DNA from: Lachnospiraceae bacterium UBA1712
GTDB taxonomy: Bacteria > Bacillota > Clostridia > Lachnospirales > Lachnospiraceae
Length of the DNA: 16,961 nucleotides
Direction: 5' to 3'
Assembly: GCA_002317175.1 (NCBI GenBank)
Contig: DCJA01000013.1
Coordinates: 17,851-34,811, forward strand
The notes beneath the pieces are model-generated. The model had not been told where the DNA came from. It did no database searches and saw only the letters and a program-made list of their open reading frames with translations. Of this stretch, positions 13,626-16,961 are shown piece after piece. Position numbers and translations under genes: made by a program. Position 1 is the first letter of the stretch. Every line of letters begins with the position of its first letter.

Positions 13626-14057
13626 TTATCTCTTTTCATCGACAAGGATGCCTGCCATCTCCCATACCTTTGCGATCATATCAAGTGTTCGCTCTGGTGG
13701 CAGTTCCTTAATAACTTTTTTAGTATCTTTGTCTACTATCTTGATAGTAACTCTGTTTGTTCCTTCATGAATGCCGAATACGGCTTCGCCATTCTTCATA
13801 TTTTTGTTGATATTGTCAACCATACGCTTAATAGCTTCATTTTCAGCATCAGTATTCTCGCGATCTTTATTCTCATCGCCTTTTGTATTGCTTTCCTCTG
13901 TCTTAGCTACAGCCATAGTTGTAGCGTCAATCATTGGAGTAGCTGAATCTGCCATAACATCCTTGTTAGTAGCATCAGTTTGTGTAGCTGCAGGCTGCAC
14001 TTTAACTGTTGACTGCATCTGCATAGCAGTCATAGATCCAATTGGTTCTATTGCCAT
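13626..14057 (-). CDS. flaG: FlaG flagellar protein
   Basis: Predicted 143-residue protein. The C-terminal ~55 residues are a clear FlaG domain: NRVTIKIVDKDTKKVIKELPPE and MIAKVWEMAGILVDEKR. The N-terminal ~85 residues are a low-complexity, Thr/Ala/Asp/Glu-rich tail of the kind common in FlaG. FlaG influences filament length and often precedes fliD; its mechanism is not settled. An ATG at 14072 is in frame but lies inside the ribosome binding site GGAGGTG, which is correctly spaced for the ATG at 14057, so the shorter form is chosen. A sigma-28-like -10 element lies about 65 nt upstream. It is the first gene of the flaG-fliD-fliS-chaperone operon. Confidence 0.92.
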   Translation of the reverse strand: MAIEPIGSMTAMQMQSTVKVQPAATQTDATNKDVMADSATPMIDATTMAVAKTEESNTKGDENKDRENTDAENEAIKRMVDNINKNMKNGEAVFGIHEGTNRVTIKIVDKDTKKVIKELPPERTLDMIAKVWEMAGILVDEKR

Positions 14058-14120
14058 ATCATTCACCTCCATGTGGGATAAAACCGCTTACGCGGCACAA
14101 CTGTTGTATGTTATTACATA

Positions 14121-14128
14121 TTATCGGT
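14121..14128 (-). promoter_or_regulatory. Candidate sigma-28-type -10 element before flaG
   Basis: The minus strand reads ACCGATAA, within the flagellar -10 consensus. The sequence 15-16 nt further upstream is T/A-rich (TTTA/TTTT) rather than TAAA, so only the -10 is convincing. It is well placed for a ~57-nt leader before the flaG ATG at 14057. The leader also has a CCGC-GTAA-GCGG hairpin without GGA in its loop. Confidence 0.5.
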
Positions 14129-14208
14129 CTTTTTTTTACAAAATAAAAGACTTTTTTACTTATTTTTTGTGAACTAGTGTTAATCTCTCGTTTCTCTACA
14201 ATATATAG

Positions 14209-14315
14209 TATTTCCTCGAAGACCATTTGCGAGCGTCAGCACTTAATGAGCAATTAATTGCGAATTTAGTACTGCTACGCTCGTGGTCGAGCGAAAGCGG
14301 GTCTGAGAGGAAATA
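14209..14315. repeat. ~107-nt structured imperfect palindrome after csrA
   Basis: A 9-bp outer stem TATTTCCTC / GAGGAAATA encloses AGACC / GGTCT, an inner arm CGAGCGT / ACGCTCG plus AGCA / TGCT, and the 12-nt perfect palindrome GCAATTAATTGC. A small GC-GAAA-GC hairpin forms a second arm. The result is a branched fold in DNA or RNA. It starts 11 nt past the csrA stop. Length, AGACCATT near the left end, GCGAAA and GTCT near the right end resemble the elements at 16762-16872. No U-tract follows, so it is not a standard terminator. Confidence 0.65.
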
Positions 14316-14325
14316 GTTTATATTA

Positions 14326-14547
14326 TTACTTATTGAAGAAATCCGCCAATGCATTCAGGCTGTCTGAATTCATAGCTTCTTCATTTTCCTTCTGGATCTG
14401 TACGTATACTTCTTTTCTATATACAGGTACTTCCTTTGGAGCATTGATTCCTATCTTTACCTGATCACCCTTTATCTCGAGGATAGTAATCTCTATATCA
14501 TTATTAATAACTAATGCTTCATTCTTTTTTCTTGATAATGCTAACAT
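14326..14547 (-). CDS. csrA: CsrA translational regulator
   Basis: Predicted 73-residue RNA-binding protein that works as a homodimer in the cytosol. The family core is complete: MLALSRKKNEALVINNDIEI at the N-terminus, then GDQVKIGINAPKEVPVYRKEVY with the conserved Arg (~44) used for GGA recognition. The C-terminus is slightly extended (about 15 residues). CsrA binds GGA in hairpin loops over ribosome binding sites and represses flagellin translation in B. subtilis. It starts 1 nt after the fliW stop, with GGAGGAGG upstream, so the pair is translationally coupled. Likely targets visible in this window are the flagellin and flgL leaders. Confidence 0.97.
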   Translation of the reverse strand: MLALSRKKNEALVINNDIEITILEIKGDQVKIGINAPKEVPVYRKEVYVQIQKENEEAMNSDSLNALADFFNK

Positions 14548-14548
14548 A

Positions 14549-15007
14549 TTACGCCTCCTCCTTCATCTTCTCGAGTATGTCATAGATAGGATAACGTACT
14601 GGATACTTCTCAGTATCCACTATAACCTGTGTTGCCTTTCTCTCATCTGCATTGATAACAAATGGAGCCTGAAGGTTAACGCTCATTTTCTTAATATCCT
14701 TTGGTACTGTGATTGTAACCAGTACAAGTATATTATCTTCCTTAATCTCACCAATTCCCTTAAGCAGTTCATCATCCACCATAGGATTGTAATCAGGTAC
14801 TACTACAAGTGGATCAATTACAGGCATAGCAAAATTAGGCTCCTGCATAGACTGCATCCATCTAATTGCATTCTTTGGTCCCTTCTCCTCATCATGGATA
14901 ATCGCGAACTGTGTAAGCTCTGGGAATCCTACGATACCCTTTGGCAAAGTAATAATCTTTGACTCGTCTATGTCTACTGTTCCAAATATTCTTGTTTCTA
15001 CTTTCAT
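14549..15007 (-). CDS. fliW: FliW, flagellin-binding antagonist of CsrA
   Basis: Predicted 152-residue protein of typical FliW length. Family signatures are the opening VETRIFGTVDIDESKIITLPKGIVGFP, the middle DPLVVVPDYNP and LVLVTITVPKD, and the late VNLQAPFVINADERKATQVI. FliW is held by free cytosolic flagellin; when flagellin is exported it is released, binds CsrA and lifts translational repression, which makes flagellin synthesis follow export. It sits 29 nt after flgL and 1 nt before csrA, the conserved Firmicute arrangement. The upstream AAGGAAGGACAGGGG has two GGA motifs and could itself be CsrA-sensitive. Confidence 0.96.
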   Translation of the reverse strand: MKVETRIFGTVDIDESKIITLPKGIVGFPELTQFAIIHDEEKGPKNAIRWMQSMQEPNFAMPVIDPLVVVPDYNPMVDDELLKGIGEIKEDNILVLVTITVPKDIKKMSVNLQAPFVINADERKATQVIVDTEKYPVRYPIYDILEKMKEEA

Positions 15008-15036
15008 AACCCCTGTCCTTCCTTGTTCTTGTTTTT

Positions 15037-16599
15037 TTAAATGTAATTCACTAATGATGTCTGTAGTATCTTGCTGGTTGCCATAAGAGATGCTTCGTAT
15101 GTTGTTTCAGCTCCCTTAAGTTGTATTGCTACATCTGTAATATCAACATTCTCATTATCTGACTTAAGTGTCTCAAATGATGTCTTCTGACTCATAAGTC
15201 TGTTCTCAATAAGCTCCAGTTTTTTCATTCTGGTTCCACAGCCTGTGGTTGCATAGTTAACTGTGTTGAGATGATTCTGCATATTTGTAATGTTCTTCTC
15301 GAACAGTTTCTGTCTCTTCTCATTGAGATAAGTCATTGCCTTATTGGCTGTCTCTATCTGATTCTTTATTATAGCAGATTTTGCAGGATCATCGGCATAC
15401 TGAGTTTCAAGATCACTAAGCTGCTTAAGTTTGTTCTCCATCTCTCCAATCTCTGTCATTACATTGACAAGATCATCTACATCTCTGCCTATATCATGAG
15501 TAAATACTTCATCTGCAGTAGTATTAACTCTGATAGACTGATTCATACCTACATCATACTCAATTGTCTGTTTCTCTCTTGTAACATCTGTAAGGTAAGA
15601 CGCATTGTAGTTAATCCAGTTTGCCGTATCTGCATCAGACTTATCTGTGCAAGCGAAGTAATGCTCAGGTCTCAGATCTCCTGCTACCCAGTCGCTCTTC
15701 TCATAGGTAACTCTGAACTCACCTTCATTAACTGCTGATGTAGTAGCATCATCCTTAAGATCCATAAGCTTGGTATATAGGTCCTCACCAATTAGTAGTT
15801 CACCTGTTTCTTTTATAAGAATACAACTGTTCTTATTAGCATCCTTAGTTATCTCAATATATGGACTTGGATCATCAGTATTAGATGCAATCGTAGCTGT
15901 AACACTCACACTTCCATCTATAGAAGTTATTGTAGGAGCCACTGTGGTTGCTTCGTCATCAAGATTGCTGTATGCAAGTCTAATTCGATGCACTTCGTAC
16001 TCCTTAACATCAGCCTCTTCAATAGAAGCAGCAGGAGCTGCATCAAAATTCACATCAGTAATTTTATCAAGACCACCCTTATCAATGTATTTAATGCTGT
16101 CTACCGCATCACTTTCAAGCTGCTCTGTGATGCTGTAAAGCTTTGTCTCAGCCTTAGTGTACTTAAGTGTCGAATCAGTTCTATATCCTGTGAAAACTGA
16201 TCTTCCAGCATAATCAGCATTACCTGTAGCGTATACCTCATCTCTAAGTGCTTTGATTGCATCAAGAATAGTATTTCTATCAGCAGTAGTTAACTTCTCA
16301 GAAGAGCCCTTCTGACACTGAGTGATAAGATCTGTTATTACTTCAGATACACTTGTAAGAGCATCCTCTGTAACCTTCATCCAGCTTTCAGCATCAGGAA
16401 TATTCTTCTCATAGTACTGTGTAACCTCACTAACATTGGTACGAAGTCTAAGAGCTCTGATAGCAACTACAGGATCCTCAGAAGGTCTGTCAATCTTCTT
16501 CTGAGTAGACATCTGCTTGCTGAGCTTGTCCTGAAGCACTTTATTATTATTAATATTGGAAAGTGTGTTATTCTGTATAACTTTAGTGGTTATTCTCAT
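15037..16599 (-). CDS. flgL: FlgL hook-filament junction protein (HAP3)
   Basis: Predicted 520-residue protein exported by the flagellar apparatus to join hook and filament. The N-terminal D0/D1 region MRITTKVIQNNTLSNINNNK, KIDRPSEDPVVAIRALRLR and the following helices to ~140 (ending in SVFTGYRTD) are canonical. The C-terminal helices (~370-520) contain NRLMSQKTSFETLKSDNENVD and end ATSKILQTSLVNYI, also typical. The middle (~150-365) is a long variable insertion, making it much larger than B. subtilis FlgL (~300 residues). AAAGGAG 5 nt before ATG supports the start. It leads flgL-fliW-csrA and has its own flagellar promoter; flgK, the usual neighbour, is not in the window upstream. Confidence 0.94.
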   Translation of the reverse strand: MRITTKVIQNNTLSNINNNKVLQDKLSKQMSTQKKIDRPSEDPVVAIRALRLRTNVSEVTQYYEKNIPDAESWMKVTEDALTSVSEVITDLITQCQKGSSEKLTTADRNTILDAIKALRDEVYATGNADYAGRSVFTGYRTDSTLKYTKAETKLYSITEQLESDAVDSIKYIDKGGLDKITDVNFDAAPAASIEEADVKEYEVHRIRLAYSNLDDEATTVAPTITSIDGSVSVTATIASNTDDPSPYIEITKDANKNSCILIKETGELLIGEDLYTKLMDLKDDATTSAVNEGEFRVTYEKSDWVAGDLRPEHYFACTDKSDADTANWINYNASYLTDVTREKQTIEYDVGMNQSIRVNTTADEVFTHDIGRDVDDLVNVMTEIGEMENKLKQLSDLETQYADDPAKSAIIKNQIETANKAMTYLNEKRQKLFEKNITNMQNHLNTVNYATTGCGTRMKKLELIENRLMSQKTSFETLKSDNENVDITDVAIQLKGAETTYEASLMATSKILQTSLVNYI

Positions 16600-16604
16600 A
16601 CATA

Positions 16605-16647
16605 CTCCTTTCCAGATCCATCTGCGTTATCGGCACCTCCATGTGCC
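16605..16647 (-). promoter_or_regulatory. Predicted CsrA target in the flgL leader
   Basis: On the minus strand GGCAC-ATGGAG-GTGCC (16632-16647) is a perfect 5-bp hairpin with GGA in the loop. It is followed by ATGGATC, TGGAAAGG and the Shine-Dalgarno AAAGGAG (16605-16611). Several GGA motifs, one of them in a loop and one over the ribosome binding site, are typical of CsrA-controlled mRNAs. As csrA is in the same operon, this would be a feedback loop. Confidence 0.58.
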
Positions 16648-16661
16648 CTCTCTTGAGAATT

Positions 16662-16689
16662 ATATCGGTCATTTACTGCATTATCTTTA
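16662..16689 (-). promoter_or_regulatory. Sigma-28 (FliA/SigD)-type promoter of flgL-fliW-csrA
   Basis: TAAA (16686-16689), a 16-nt spacer and ACCGATAT (16662-16669) on the minus strand match the flagellar sigma consensus with one mismatch in the -10. It lies 63-90 nt before the flgL ATG and places flgL-fliW-csrA in the late flagellar class. A second -10-like GCCGATAA (16627-16634) within the leader has no matching -35. Confidence 0.75.
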
Positions 16690-16761
16690 ACGAATAATGA
16701 CTCTTTTTTAAGTATTTGTAATAATATTTGATTGTTTTCTTTATCATAAAAAGAATCCGCA

Positions 16762-16872
16762 TATACAAAATACGCAGACCATTACCTCCACTCGTTACTT
16801 AGCGAGGTCCTTTCGAGCTTAGTAACGTGAGTAGGCGAAACGAGCGTAAGAACGTCTGCATTTATGTGTATA
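16762..16872. repeat. ~111-nt structured imperfect palindrome upstream of flgL (copy 1)
   Basis: Outer pairs TATACA / TGTATA, AAAT / ATTT and GCAGAC / GTCTGC enclose an arm ACTC-GTTACT / AGTAAC-GTGAGT with an inner CTTAGC / GCTTAG hairpin, and a short CGAAACG arm. Base composition is richer in G+C than its surroundings. The first ~42 bases recur almost exactly from 16920. The whole 16690-16961 stretch has no gene and consists mainly of these elements. Confidence 0.7.
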
Positions 16873-16919
16873 CAGATTCTGATCTGTTCATTAGATAAAT
16901 TGAACCTGCTTATATATAA

Positions 16920-16961
16920 TACGCAGACCATTGTAGCCACTCGTTACTTAGCGAGGTCCTT
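16920..16961. repeat. Second copy of the upstream palindrome, cut by the window end
   Basis: From TACGCAGACCATT onward it repeats copy 1 (from 16771), differing only at 4 bases in a short block (ACCT versus GTAG) before CCACTCGTTACTTAGCGAGG. Copies are spaced about 149 nt apart. Only the left third is inside the window. Confidence 0.7.

Noticed and set aside
12866..16200. Open frames on the plus strand opposite fliD, flaG and flgL
   Set aside because: They lie opposite well-identified genes, lack ribosome binding sites and show no recognisable protein family; they are shadows of coding sequence.
16627..16634. GCCGATAA within the flgL leader as a second promoter
   Set aside because: The -10 is perfect, but no TAAA-like -35 exists at the right distance and it overlaps the GGA-loop hairpin. 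The site at 16662-16689 is complete and better.

Overview
The window is AT-rich and every convincing gene lies on the minus strand. The gene set (fliW-csrA next to flgL; flaG-fliD-fliS; short Cys-containing flagellins; LicD-family genes next to flagellin) suggests a motile Firmicute of the Lachnospiraceae, of the Lachnospira/Roseburia/Butyrivibrio kind. The genus is an inference. The window is the late (filament-stage) part of a flagellar locus followed by a downstream gene block that probably modifies the flagellin.

In transcription order (right to left): positions 16600-16961 hold no gene but carry a sigma-28-type promoter, a leader hairpin and copies of a ~110-nt imperfect palindrome. Next comes flgL-fliW-csrA (hook-filament junction protein, flagellin-sensing CsrA antagonist, translational repressor). 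A second structured palindrome follows csrA. Then flaG-fliD-fliS and a small coiled-coil chaperone-like gene form a tight operon with its own weak flagellar promoter. Two flagellin genes that encode ~94% identical 272-residue proteins follow; the first has an excellent sigma-28-type promoter. The second ends in a strong intrinsic terminator only about 20 nt before the first of four tandem licD-family genes.

The modification block (9218 to about 226) has four LicD-type transferases, the last with an extra C-terminal domain. It continues with a fusion of a TagD-like glycerol-3-phosphate cytidylyltransferase to a Gfo/Idh/MocA-like domain, an FkbM methyltransferase gene broken by one in-frame amber codon, a DUF268 methyltransferase-like gene and a second FkbM methyltransferase. 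TagD makes CDP-activated polyols and LicD enzymes transfer phosphorylated substituents. Together with methyltransferases beside the flagellins, this suggests a phosphodiester-linked, methylated decoration of flagellin. It is conceptually similar to the C. difficile type A flagellin modification but built from different genes. This is an inference; no glycosyltransferase is present in the window.

Regulation visible in the sequence: sigma-28-type promoters (TAAA, 15-16 nt, NCCGATAN) before flgL, before the first flagellin and before the broken FkbM gene, with weaker matches before flaG and before the second licD. The leaders of flgL and of the second flagellin each have a hairpin with GGA in its loop just upstream of a GGA-containing Shine-Dalgarno. 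That is the architecture of CsrA control of hag in Bacillus subtilis and fits the csrA-fliW pair encoded here. The modification genes therefore appear to be wired into the late flagellar regulon.
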